Source: CAVVAL01 sp963740215
GTDB taxonomy: Bacteria; Actinomycetota; Actinomycetes; Mycobacteriales; Cryptosporangiaceae
Assembly (NCBI GenBank): GCA_963740215.1
Contig: CAVUDJ010000006.1
Span: 1-64,000, forward strand
DNA: 64,000 nucleotides
Direction: 5' to 3'
Positions 56,256-64,000 of this stretch are shown here, in pieces. Numbering within the stretch: position 1 is the first letter of the stretch; every line of letters begins with the position of its first letter. A program made the position numbers and the translations under genes. The notes below the pieces were generated by a model. The model made no database searches and was not told where the DNA came from. It saw only the letters and a list, made by a program, of their open reading frames with translations.

Positions 56256-57424
56256 GAAAGCAGCTCCTGAACGCGTGCGGCCATGCGGGAATGGAAGTTG
56301 GGCTGCTTGAAGTACGCCCCGTGCGCCCGCACGACGTGGGTCGAGTAGTGGAGGTCCACTACCCCGTCGAAGATTCCTTCGGCACGGTACGCAAGCAGGT
56401 CGGTTCGATCGAAAATGTTGATCCATCTCCGCACGTTCGGCAGGGTCGGCACCCGATCGCCTGCCGCGCCGGGAAGGCGACGATCGCTCGCGCGAAACAG
56501 CTTCAGCTCCTCGAACAGACCCACTTGCGAGCCGACAGTGACCAATACGTCGACATCGATGTCCGGCCGGAAGTAGGTGAGAATGTCGTACGCGACGGTC
56601 GCACCCATGCTGTGGGCTACCACCACGAGCGGCCGCGCCACAGCCGCCCGCTCGAGATCGGCGATCACGACCGCGACCAGCTGGCCCGGCTCCTCGCGTG
56701 TGCCCCGCACCTCGAAGTACGTGAGGACGTCGCCCAGCAGGAGCGAAACTGGCTTCGCCGCCATGCGATGGAAGGCCAGCGCGGCGCTGCCCACCGGACG
56801 CGTCACGCTCTCCCGGCGCAGCCGCTCGATAGTGTCCACCAGGATGTCCCGGGCCGCAGTCCAGGCCGCCCATCGCGATCCAAGCAGCTCACGGCCGGGT
56901 AGCGGCGGCGGGGACACCGCCCGCGCCAGCCCGTCGACTAGGTCGAGATCGTCGCCGACGTCGGCCAGCCAGCCGAACGCGGGTGGTTCCGCCCCGGAGT
57001 GCGCTCCCGCGGCGTCGCAGTAGCGCACCAGCGCTAGGGCCAGGTCTGCGAGGTCGGCTACCTCTGCAGCATCCCGGTCGCGTAGATCGGTCAGGCTGAA
57101 CAGCAGGTCGATGCCGTCTCGCAGGTCAGCTCGGGCGACTCGTGTGAGAGCCTGGTTCGGATTCGCGCCGGCCAGGACGGCCGCCTCGGCGACCAGGTCG
57201 TGCTGCCCCAGGCTTTCCCGCACCGCATCCTCAAGACACCTCCCGTCCCAATGCAGGCGGGCGCCATAGTTCCCCCACAATGGGTTGAGGATTCGAGGCC
57301 CGGCCGGGTCGGGGTAGAGGTCGTCGATCAGGAAGCGCTCAAACAGCGCGTCGCGAAGTCTCACATCCGCGTCGTACGTGGAGCCTGCCCGGTTTCCGAT
57401 ACCGTGCACGAAGACTAGCGACAC
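56252..57424 (-). CDS. Alpha/beta hydrolase (lipase/esterase-like), first gene of the caspase operon
   Basis: This 390-aa protein begins MSLVFVHGIGNRAG, the oxyanion-hole HG motif. It carries the nucleophile elbow VVVAHSMGATVAYDIL with Ser272. A possible catalytic His lies in VVRAHGAYFKQPNF near the C-terminus. Between the two motifs is a helical lid-like insertion of about 200 residues. It resembles PGAP1-like or serine-esterase-type proteins with a GxHSMG elbow. It is the promoter-proximal gene of a four-gene ATGA-coupled operon with the caspase-like protease. A lipid or acyl substrate is likely but unknown. Confidence 0.82.
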   Translation of the reverse strand: MSLVFVHGIGNRAGSTYDADVRLRDALFERFLIDDLYPDPAGPRILNPLWGNYGARLHWDGRCLEDAVRESLGQHDLVAEAAVLAGANPNQALTRVARADLRDGIDLLFSLTDLRDRDAAEVADLADLALALVRYCDAAGAHSGAEPPAFGWLADVGDDLDLVDGLARAVSPPPLPGRELLGSRWAAWTAARDILVDTIERLRRESVTRPVGSAALAFHRMAAKPVSLLLGDVLTYFEVRGTREEPGQLVAVVIADLERAAVARPLVVVAHSMGATVAYDILTYFRPDIDVDVLVTVGSQVGLFEELKLFRASDRRLPGAAGDRVPTLPNVRRWINIFDRTDLLAYRAEGIFDGVVDLHYSTHVVRAHGAYFKQPNFHSRMAARVQELLS

Positions 57425-57597
57425 CGAGCCTCCATTGGGACAGCGAGGAGGTGACTACCCGAAAAGGGTAGGACATCAAATGACGACTGCTGGGTGATTG
57501 AGGCTAACCGCTCCCCCGTGTCTGGGATCCGGCTCAGTCTCTGTTACCGCTATCAAGCGACGGCGCCACGCGCTGCGAGCGATTGGATACCGCCCTG
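57425..57597. promoter_or_regulatory. Divergent promoter region between hydrolase-caspase operon and CHAT gene
   Basis: About 170 bases lie between two divergent starts, so both transcription units must be driven from here. On the minus side the hydrolase ATG is preceded by TGGAGGCTC, a good ribosome site. The region contains the perfect inverted repeat annotated separately. I cannot assign -35/-10 boxes with confidence. Confidence 0.5.
57455..57471. promoter_or_regulatory. Perfect inverted repeat, candidate operator
   Basis: The sequence CTACCCGAAAAGGGTAG has two 6-base arms around a GAAAA centre. It lies about 30 bases upstream of the hydrolase start, in the divergent region. The placement suits a shared operator, though a short hairpin is also possible. 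Confidence 0.4.
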
Positions 57598-58917
57598 ATG
57601 CCCGACCGCAACGACAGTTGGCAGCACGAGGTTGATCGTCGGATGGCACTGGCTCGCGAGTGGGACGAACTTGTCGAGCAGGTCCGCGCGTTGCCGAGTT
57701 TCGAGGACTTCCTCAGGCCGCCCCGGTTGGAGACTCTGCTTCCGGCAGCGAAGGGGGGCCCGGTCGTTGTCGTCAATGTCAGCCAGTGGCGATGCGACGC
57801 GCTGGTGGTGCGGACCGGCGGGGTGGAGCCGATCGAACTGCCCAACCTGACGCTGCAAGCCGTCGCCAACCGCACGGACGAGTACCTCAAGGCCGTGCAG
57901 GCGTTTCAGGGGGAAACCGCCACATACTGCAAGGCTGTAGTGGTCTGGGAGGAAAGCGACAAGGAAAATGCCGCTCTGCTGGCCCGGGCGCGGGCGCTGA
58001 CCCACTTCGCCCAGGCCCGCGAGAAGCTGGAGCACATTCTCAACGGAACGACACGGTGGATGTGGGACGAATTCGCCGAGAAGATCCTCGATCGCCTCGG
58101 ATACCGGTCGGTGCCCGAAGCCGATACATGGCCACGTATCTGGTGGTGCCCAACAGGGCCACTCACGCTGCTTCCGCTGCACGCGGCCGGCTACCACGAC
58201 AGTGGCACCGACGCCGTGCTCGACCGAGTCGTCTCCTCGTATACGCCCACCCTGCGGGCTCTCTTACAAGCTCGGGGCGATGATCTGCAGACCCGCGACA
58301 CCGTGCTGGAGGACGACCCCGCTAGCGCCCGGATGTTCTTCGTCGGTCTCGACAAGACGCCCGGTCAGTCGGATCTGCCAAACGTCAAGTACGAACGGGA
58401 CCTCCTCGCCTCCCTGTTCCCCGGCGATCGCTCCACTGTCCTCTCGGAATCGGAGTCCACAAGAGCCAAGGTGCTTGAGGGCCTGGCCGGTCACCGGTGG
58501 GTCCACTTCAGCTGCCATGGTGAACAGAACCTCACCGATCCGTCGCATGGCGGGTTGTACCTTCGTGACGGCATGCTGACCATCGCCGACGTCAGCACCC
58601 GCCAGCACACAGGGGATTTCGCGTTCCTCGGCGCCTGCAAAACCGCGACGGGCGGCGTGGACCTCCCCGACGAGGCAATCACATTGGCCGCGGCCCTGCA
58701 CTACACGGGATACCGCCATGTGATCGCCACGTTGTGGTCGGTTGTGGACGAGTACGCGCACCAGGTCACGAAGAGCGTGTACAGGTCTCTGGTCAAAGAC
58801 GCGGTCCTCGATTCCGACCGCGCCGCGTGGGCTCTTCACGACGCCGTCCGGACGCTGCGGGAAGGACACCGCGGAAAGCCAAGTGTCTGGACTCCCTTCA
58901 CCCACACAGGGCCTTGA
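57598..58917 (+). CDS. CHAT-domain protease (caspase-HetF-associated TPR family, CHAT part only)
   Basis: This 439-aa protein begins MPDRNDSWQHEVDRRMALAR and continues EWDELVEQVRALPSFEDFLR, the linker that normally joins a TPR region to CHAT. The CHAT domain includes WRCDALVVRTGGVEPIELPN, LPLHAAGYHD, the catalytic VHFSCHGEQN (His307) and the FLGACKTATGG segment (Cys347), and ends ALHYTGYRHVIATLWSVVDE. Both dyad residues are present, so activity is likely. TPR units are missing, unlike full-length relatives. It may be a separate partner of the TPR gene at 49.9-52.6 kb or the far half of a split gene. A TTG 15 bases upstream is an alternative start. Confidence 0.87.
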   Translation: MPDRNDSWQHEVDRRMALAREWDELVEQVRALPSFEDFLRPPRLETLLPAAKGGPVVVVNVSQWRCDALVVRTGGVEPIELPNLTLQAVANRTDEYLKAVQAFQGETATYCKAVVVWEESDKENAALLARARALTHFAQAREKLEHILNGTTRWMWDEFAEKILDRLGYRSVPEADTWPRIWWCPTGPLTLLPLHAAGYHDSGTDAVLDRVVSSYTPTLRALLQARGDDLQTRDTVLEDDPASARMFFVGLDKTPGQSDLPNVKYERDLLASLFPGDRSTVLSESESTRAKVLEGLAGHRWVHFSCHGEQNLTDPSHGGLYLRDGMLTIADVSTRQHTGDFAFLGACKTATGGVDLPDEAITLAAALHYTGYRHVIATLWSVVDEYAHQVTKSVYRSLVKDAVLDSDRAAWALHDAVRTLREGHRGKPSVWTPFTHTGP

Positions 58918-59538
58918 GCCGCGAGGCGGTCGACCGTTTGCCCTCAAGTACGCCGCCGGGCCGAGGCGCTATCAGCCTCGGGAACACCCTGCGCCTGCAC
59001 TCCGACCCGACGCGCTAGCTTGCACCGCCGCCGCACGCGGCGTGATCCCGGACCGGCGTCGGCACGGTTCTGCAAGGCGGGATCGACAAGCGCAGGCAAG
59101 CCACCCGGCCACTCCCAGCTGGCCGTAGGCACCACGCCGTACGCGGCCTCGATAGGTCTGATCACGCCTGGCCTGGCCCGGGCTGAGTCGCGCCACCTTG
59201 CGAGTACCTCCTTCGCCGCGCGGACCGACACGTCCCCACCGACGCCGCCGTCGTGGCATGGCCGACGAGAAGCTGGGCGGCGCACTCGCCTCCCTCGAGG
59301 TGGGCCACGTCGTGCTGTTGAACCAGTATCACTCCGAGCGCGTTGACCCGCCCGAACTGAGCCGAGTTGGAACCGGCAACCTGCCTTACCTGTAAACCAG
59401 GCGCCCCCCGGCCAGTCGGACCAGACTCAAGCCATGCCGAGCTCGGGTCATAGCGACGCGGCTCACCCGTCATACCTCTAAGCTGAGGCTTCCCCCGTTA
59501 CGCCACATCGCAAATCGTCGGCGCCCATCACCGCGGGC
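58918..59538. other. Intergenic stretch with possible decayed minus-strand gene
   Basis: Minus-strand segments in two frames read RVNALGVILVQQHDVAHLEG and then SVRAAKEVLARWRDSARARP, IEAAYGVVPTASWEWPGG, which could be pieces of one short gene of about 150 residues. No start is convincing and the family is unknown. Confidence 0.3.
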
Positions 59539-61593
59539 CTATCGTGAAGAATCCGCAGGGTCAGTTCGGTCTGTCCGCGCCAGGCGGTTCTGCAGCTGCA
59601 AATGGCGGAACTGATATACAGCTCCGACCTGACGCAGGATCCCCCGTGCGCGGGCGTCTCGGAGGAAGGCCATCAAGCGCCACGGCAGCTGACCAATCAG
59701 CGCATACCAAAACCGCACTAGGGTGAACCGTCCCCAAGCCGTGTAGCCGACACTGACGATAAGAGCCGCCAGTGCGAATCCGATACCGATCGCCAGGCTG
59801 GAAAGCAGAGTAGCCGTTCCACCAATAATGGCAGCGCGGATTGTCGCGCGCGACAGTGCCGTGTTGCGATCAGTCCGGAGCAGCGCCTCGGGGCTCGGCA
59901 CCTCCGCTACCGCAGCTGGAGCTTCGAACCACGCGTCCAGAACTCGGACGAGGCCTATGGCCGCCAGGCCGATCAATGCGCTACCCCAGCCGGTGTGCAG
60001 ACCAACGGTGATCGCGACAACCCCGCCGCCGACCGTCCAGGCTACCCAGCCCACCGACGCGGGGCGCAGGTCGCCGCGATGGATTCCCACGACGGACAAG
60101 CGCAGACGGGCCGCCCCACCAGCAAGGCTCAGCCGAAGGCTCGACGGGACCGACGGCTGGTAGAGGTTGATGACAGCCCCGAGTATGGCACCGGCGATGG
60201 CGAGAGTAGCGACTATCACAGCATCGCCGGCGCTCCATGAGGCCAGCAGCAGCGCTGTGCCCCCGACGAAAGCTCCAGTCGTGGCGAGGACCGTCGCTGG
60301 CACCATGTCGGCGAAGCGCCACCAGGCCAGACTGTCTCGGTGGTCGGCACTGAGCCAGGTTGCAACGTTGATGAGCCAACCCTGGGATCGGTTTGGTTCC
60401 CAGACACTAGCCGCGCTGGGCACTGACTCCTGATAAGCCACAGGTATTGATCGATCTAACAAGTGGTCCCTAATGTGGTTCACCCGGCCAAACCGTGCAT
60501 CATTCAGCAACTCTCCGGGATCTGCTGACGTTTCGCTGTAGGCCTCACGCGCGAGGCCAATCATGAGCGGAGTCTGGAGCGCAGCAAGAACTACACGAGA
60601 TCGCGGATCATCAGGTTGGTCGCGCAGGCGAGCAATTATGCCCTCCCACTTGGTAGTCGATCGATGTCCGGGGTGGGCAGTCCGGGGAAGATAGGCAGCG
60701 ATATCGTCGAGAGCCAACGGTTGGATCTCGACTACTCCGGCCGCAGTGATTCCGTCGGCGGCCGCCACAGCGGCAACATACTCGCGCGTGCGGCAGGTAA
60801 GCACGAGTGGATCGCCTATATGTAGCGATGCGTTAAGTGTGCGGATCGCGACTGCGCGCAGATGGGAAGGCATCTCATCGAGTCCATCGAGCACCGGTAG
60901 GATCCGCGCATCCTCAACCAGTGCATTGGCCACAGTACGGCGATTGCCGGCGTCAGTGCCCAGTCCCGGGTGCTCGATGGCCAGTTGTGCTGCCAGCCAC
61001 CGTCGCAGGCTTGTCACTTGAGGATTCCACGACGCGATCGGCAACAGCACCGGAACTGGATCTCCCGGCCGGCCGTGGGCCACCAGGTCGAGTAGTAGTC
61101 GGATGGCAAGGACGGTCTTGCCTGCACCTGGCCTGCCGACGATCACCAACCGTTGGGACGGAAGAAGCCGAAAAGCAGCCACTAGATCCTCGATCGTTCC
61201 CGATAGCCGGGCGGCCGATCGACTCGCGCTTCCCATCGTTACGTTTGCCCAGTGGTCCTGTACGCCAAGGGCCGCCGAAACAATTCGCCAGCTTACGCGA
61301 ATCGGCATCGGGTCCTGAAGCCGCCGCAGCAGCTCCTCAGCACGCCACTGCCGACGGACGGTATTGCGCAGGTCAGCGCTGTAGGTGTCGAGATCGATCC
61401 GCGCTGGTCTCCGTGATTGCCACAAGGTCGCCACGAGTGTGATCGACCCGAGCACAAAGCTGCCAATGCTGGCGGCCTTGTCGGCAAAATCGAGGCTGGG
61501 CTTGGCGGCAAGGACGATAGACGGAATGACGATCATGAAGGTGACCGCAGCGGTTACGGACAGGCTACGCACGTTCACTGTGAGTCCGCGCAT
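59539..61593 (-). CDS. Membrane-anchored NACHT NTPase
   Basis: This 684-aa protein, taken from the ATG giving MRGLTVNVRSLS, has two N-terminal hydrophobic segments (VTAAVTFMIVIPSIVLAA and KAASIGSFVLGSITLVATLW). A NACHT NTPase domain follows: Walker A VIVGRPGAGKT with the Lys-Thr at about residues 159-160, Walker B ILPVLDGLDEMP, then LVLTCRTREYVAAV. The C-terminal half has about six more membrane helices (VPATVLATTGAFVGGTALLL, AGAILGAVINLY, VGWVAWTVGGGVVAITVGLH). The last 50 residues are soluble. Such STAND-type membrane NTPases are widespread in Streptomyces-like genomes and are suspected signalling or defence switches. A GTG 45 bases upstream would extend the frame. Confidence 0.85.
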   Translation of the reverse strand: MRGLTVNVRSLSVTAAVTFMIVIPSIVLAAKPSLDFADKAASIGSFVLGSITLVATLWQSRRPARIDLDTYSADLRNTVRRQWRAEELLRRLQDPMPIRVSWRIVSAALGVQDHWANVTMGSASRSAARLSGTIEDLVAAFRLLPSQRLVIVGRPGAGKTVLAIRLLLDLVAHGRPGDPVPVLLPIASWNPQVTSLRRWLAAQLAIEHPGLGTDAGNRRTVANALVEDARILPVLDGLDEMPSHLRAVAIRTLNASLHIGDPLVLTCRTREYVAAVAAADGITAAGVVEIQPLALDDIAAYLPRTAHPGHRSTTKWEGIIARLRDQPDDPRSRVVLAALQTPLMIGLAREAYSETSADPGELLNDARFGRVNHIRDHLLDRSIPVAYQESVPSAASVWEPNRSQGWLINVATWLSADHRDSLAWWRFADMVPATVLATTGAFVGGTALLLASWSAGDAVIVATLAIAGAILGAVINLYQPSVPSSLRLSLAGGAARLRLSVVGIHRGDLRPASVGWVAWTVGGGVVAITVGLHTGWGSALIGLAAIGLVRVLDAWFEAPAAVAEVPSPEALLRTDRNTALSRATIRAAIIGGTATLLSSLAIGIGFALAALIVSVGYTAWGRFTLVRFWYALIGQLPWRLMAFLRDARARGILRQVGAVYQFRHLQLQNRLARTDRTDPADSSR

Positions 61594-62044
61594 GGAGCAA
61601 TCATGGCGGCGCAGACCGCCCTCGTACAGGAAGTCCACGAACGAGGGCGTACGACCAGCAGTGGGGTTGGCCGCCCGGCCCCGCCTGATGGCCCATCTGG
61701 CGTTGCGGTCAGCCGGATGAACTTGGTCAGACTGGTTCAGCGCAACTCCGACCTCTTCCTAGCCGCGCCTTCGGCGTCAGGCTGCGGGAGACGGCACTGG
61801 CTTTGCGTATGACCTCCGCGCGGCGGCTGCTGCCGCTGACACGGGGACCGGCGTGTTTCTACGGCACAGGGACCATCATGCTGCGTAGTGAGCATTCGGG
61901 GTGGTGGTGTTGGCCTGACCGGAGCCCGGCGACTGCCTACGGTGTTTGCCGCGATGCTTGCGAGACAAGTGAGTACCCTGCCCGCAGGTCTGGGCGGCCA
62001 TGCTCTTGGCAGGCGGCTGGGACTGCCCAGGGTTTGGTTGACAC
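61594..62044. other. Intergenic stretch, nothing recognised
   Basis: No coherent frame is seen on either strand between the NACHT gene start and the transposase remnant. The NACHT promoter should lie at its left edge. Confidence 0.4.
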
Positions 62045-62245
62045 TGATGTACTCCGGCATTGCGGAGTCGCGTTGGTGGATTCATGGCCATCGCGCCGTG
62101 GCGCGCTGACGGTTGTGAAAGATCTCCATGTACTCGATGATCGCGTTGGCCAGCTCGATCCGCATCTTCCACTTGTGGCGGCCGAGTAGCTCGGTCTGCG
62201 TGCGGACCAGAACGCCTCGACCGAAAGCACAGTGCGACTATGGAA
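62045..62245 (-). mobile_element. IS3-family transposase (orfB) C-terminal remnant
   Basis: Minus-strand segments read VEAFWS, then RTQTELLGRHKWKMRIELAN and AIIEYMEIFHNRQR, and after a frame change RRHGAMAMNPPTRL. This is the well-known end of IS3-type DDE transposases: a lead-in FWS, a helical stretch, FHNRQRRHSALG-like, then a P-EYE tail. Only about 60 codons survive and no ends are visible. It lies just upstream of the second TPR gene and may mark the rearrangement that created that gene's start. Confidence 0.7.
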
Positions 62246-62259
62246 GCGAGCGGGGTGCA

Positions 62260-63585
62260 GTGGCAGATACGGCGAAAACCCGGATGGATCCAACCGCAGA
62301 AGCCGTCCTCAAGTACGAGACCACTGGTGACCCGAGCGACCTTCACTATGCGATCGACGTTGCCCGGGAGTCGATCGTTTCACTCGCCGATGGGCGGGCC
62401 AGCCCGAGGCAGCTGTCCAATTTGGGCAACGCACTCCGAACACGTTACGAGATCTGGGGGCGGCTGGCGGACCTGCATGAGGCCGTCACGCACGCCCGCC
62501 ACGCCGTCGACCTAACTAGCGCATCGCATCCCGCCCGCGCACCCCGGCTCGCCAACCTCAGCTACTCCTTGCGGCTAAGGTTCGAACGCGCAGGTGACCT
62601 CCGGGATATCGACCAGTCCATCGCAGCCGGCCGCGAGGCGCTCAAGTCCGTGGCCGCCCAGGACTCCGCCAGGGCTCGCCACGAGTCCAACCTCGGCGTC
62701 GCGCTACGCGAGCGGCACGAGCACACCCACAGCATCACCGACCTCCACGAGGCGGTCGAACTCGCAAGTCGCGCCATGAATGGGACTCCACCGGACCATC
62801 CCGACCAGCCTGGGATGCTATCCAACCTAGGACTCGCCCTACATCAGCTCCACGAGGCCGAGGGTGGAACCGAGAACCTGAGGCATGCCATCAGCACCGG
62901 ACGGCTGGCGCTTCAACTGACACCCAGCGAGCACCCCGACCGAGCCATGTTTGCTCTGAACCTAGCCATCCAACTTCGAGCGCTCGCGACAACCGACCCG
63001 ACACACGAGCGCCTCGACGAGGCGGTAGACGCTGCTGCCCATGCCGTCGCGCTCTTTCCCGACTCGCATCCCGACCGGGCCGCCGCCCTCTCCGTGTTCG
63101 GCCGGTCCTTGCGGCTGCGCTACCAGCATCTCGGCGACGCACATGATGCGAGCGCCGCAGTAGAGGCACGCCGCCAGGCCGCTTCGGTGCGAACCGCTCC
63201 TCCGGCAGTCCGGGTACTCGCCGCGCATGCGATGGCCGAATGGGCAGTGGAGGATCACGAAATGCCGACCGCGGAGGCTGCTTACGCCACAGCGGTCGAG
63301 CTGCTCGCAGAAGTCGCCTGGCACGGTCTCGAACGTCCTGTCCGGCAAGCCCACCTGTCCGCGTGGCGCGGCCTCGCCGAGGACGCCACGGCATGTGCGC
63401 TAGCTATTCGTCGACATGAGCGAGCGGTCGAACTCCTCGAGCAGGGCAGGACCGTCCTGTGGACGCAGCGGCTGCACCACAGGACCGACCTTCGGTGTCT
63501 GCGCGCCGCCAACTCGGCGATCGCTGAGCGGCTCGACGAGATCCGGTCCGAGCTGGATCAATCAGTCACAGCGATTGCTGAGTGA
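62260..63585 (+). CDS. Second TPR-repeat protein of the TPR-CHAT family, lacking CHAT
   Basis: About 441 aa from a GTG; an ATG 24 bases later (MDPTAEAVLKYE) is an alternative. It has six or seven TPR-like units, for example LGNALRTRYEIWGRLADLHE, LSYSLRLRFERAGDLRDIDQ and LGLALHQLHEAEGGTENLRH. Then come VELLAEVAWHGLERPVRQAH and RHERAVELLEQGRTVLWTQR. The frame stops at IRSELDQSVTAIAE, the same point relative to the missing CHAT domain as in the 891-aa TPR protein. No CHAT gene follows before the window end. Confidence 0.78.
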   Translation: MADTAKTRMDPTAEAVLKYETTGDPSDLHYAIDVARESIVSLADGRASPRQLSNLGNALRTRYEIWGRLADLHEAVTHARHAVDLTSASHPARAPRLANLSYSLRLRFERAGDLRDIDQSIAAGREALKSVAAQDSARARHESNLGVALRERHEHTHSITDLHEAVELASRAMNGTPPDHPDQPGMLSNLGLALHQLHEAEGGTENLRHAISTGRLALQLTPSEHPDRAMFALNLAIQLRALATTDPTHERLDEAVDAAAHAVALFPDSHPDRAAALSVFGRSLRLRYQHLGDAHDASAAVEARRQAASVRTAPPAVRVLAAHAMAEWAVEDHEMPTAEAAYATAVELLAEVAWHGLERPVRQAHLSAWRGLAEDATACALAIRRHERAVELLEQGRTVLWTQRLHHRTDLRCLRAANSAIAERLDEIRSELDQSVTAIAE

Positions 63586-63823
63586 CCTGAGAGGGATCGC
63601 ATAGGTATCCGGTAACTGTCGAGCCACCGACGCCGGCACCCACAGCTCTGCCTGGTCGCATCGCCGGAGTCCAGTGGCATACCTGTTCGGCCTTGCGGCA
63701 CGCAGCCTGCGGGCATGCCGACAGCCCAACGACCCTTCTATGCCGACGACAGAACGAAGCGCTGCCCGACGTGTACCAGCGAGCGTCTCTGCAGGTCAGA
63801 TCGAGGGTGGGATGTTCTGCGTT
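63586..63823. other. Spacer between TPR gene and tRNA-like repeat array
   Basis: I see no gene here. The reading frame of the TPR gene ends immediately upstream, so any lost CHAT coding sequence would have started here. Nothing resembling the CHAT linker is present. Confidence 0.4.
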
Positions 63824-64000
63824 TCCTGCCGGGGGCACCGCACTGCCCTGTCGCAGGTTCGAGTCCTGCCGGGGGCACCGCACTGCCCTGTCGCAGGTTC
63901 GAGTCCTGCCGGGGGCACCGCACTGCCCTGTCGCAGGTTCGAGTCCTGCCGGGGGCACCGCACTGCCCTGTCGCAGGTTCGAGTCCTGCCGGGGGCACCG
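63824..64000 (+). repeat. 40-bp tandem repeat carrying a tRNA 3' end (T-arm and acceptor)
   Basis: Four perfect 40-base units follow a 17-base partial unit and run to the window edge. Each unit contains GCAGGTTCGAGTCCTGC, a perfect 5-bp T-stem with a 7-base TTCGAGT loop. CGGGGGCACC follows, as in an acceptor 3' strand plus discriminator. The 5' half of a tRNA is absent. The acceptor strand would pair with GCCCCCG, which fits actinobacterial tRNA-Arg, though this is a guess. Frames crossing the array give the well-known spurious PAGLEPATGQ-type peptide and are not genes. Confidence 0.85.

Noticed and set aside
63566..63998. Minus-strand frames over the tandem repeat giving PAGLEPATGQ-type proteins
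   Set aside because: Well-known spurious translation of tRNA T-arm sequence; it changes frame with each 40-base unit.
63824..64000. CRISPR array
   Set aside because: Units are directly adjacent with no variable spacers, and each contains a tRNA T-arm; no cas genes are near.

Overview
The window is very GC-rich, uses GTG starts freely, and joins many genes by 4-base ATGA/GTGA overlaps. It carries a BTAD (SARP-type) regulator and several TPR, CHAT and NACHT proteins of the kind common in filamentous actinomycetes. I infer an actinomycete chromosome, plausibly Micromonosporaceae-like; the genus cannot be fixed from the sequence alone.

Layout. (1) 1-7.4 kb, mostly minus strand: a partial gene, a frame-disrupted DGQHR (DndB-like) gene, an IS66-type transposase scrap, a broken trypsin-like peptidase module, an intact secreted beta-propeller protein, and a broken conserved actinobacterial protein. 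(2) 7.5-8.7 kb: a BTAD regulator and a 69-aa gene, divergent from (3). (3) 8.87-39.5 kb: one long plus-strand operon for an extracellular-type contractile injection system (eCIS). It holds a DUF4255 protein, two sheaths, two tube proteins, a LysM adaptor, a gpD/VgrG-like hub, a gpV spike, a membrane-segment protein, gp25, baseplate J, a gpI-like tail protein, several accessory or fibre proteins, and an AAA+ ATPase. It ends with a 1221-aa DUF4157 protein whose C-terminus carries the HAE and PCxxC motifs of a deaminase toxin. (4) 39.5-44.2 kb, translationally coupled: two large fusions of glycosyltransferase and methyltransferase domains. (5) 44.2-49.6 kb: a paralogous set of two polytopic membrane proteins and three lipoproteins sharing one novel-looking domain plus IPT/TIG. 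The plus-strand set is intact and the facing minus-strand set is broken. (6) 49.9-63.6 kb: a conflict or signalling island. It contains a TPR protein, a four-gene ATGA-coupled operon (alpha/beta hydrolase, caspase-like protease, 505-aa unknown, broken TPR protein), a divergent CHAT protease, a membrane NACHT NTPase, an IS3-type transposase remnant and a second TPR protein. (7) 63.82-64.0 kb: a 40-bp tandem repeat of a tRNA 3' end running off the window.

How the genes fit together. The eCIS operon encodes nearly every expected particle part: tube, sheath, baseplate, spike and assembly ATPase. A predicted toxin cargo sits at its end and possible surface-modifying enzymes follow. No immunity gene sits beside the toxin tip. 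The TPR/CHAT/caspase/NACHT genes look like an intracellular protease and NTPase response module, independent of but next to the injection system.

Caution. Between about 17.4 and 28.3 kb almost every gene is recognisable, yet the reading frame changes every 30-90 bases, mostly as if one base were lost from a short G or C run. This looks like poor consensus quality rather than decay. Coordinates there span the reconstructed genes, and internal frames are broken. Scattered similar breaks occur in 1-7.3 kb, 47.7-49.6 kb and 52.6-53.6 kb, where true decay is also possible.
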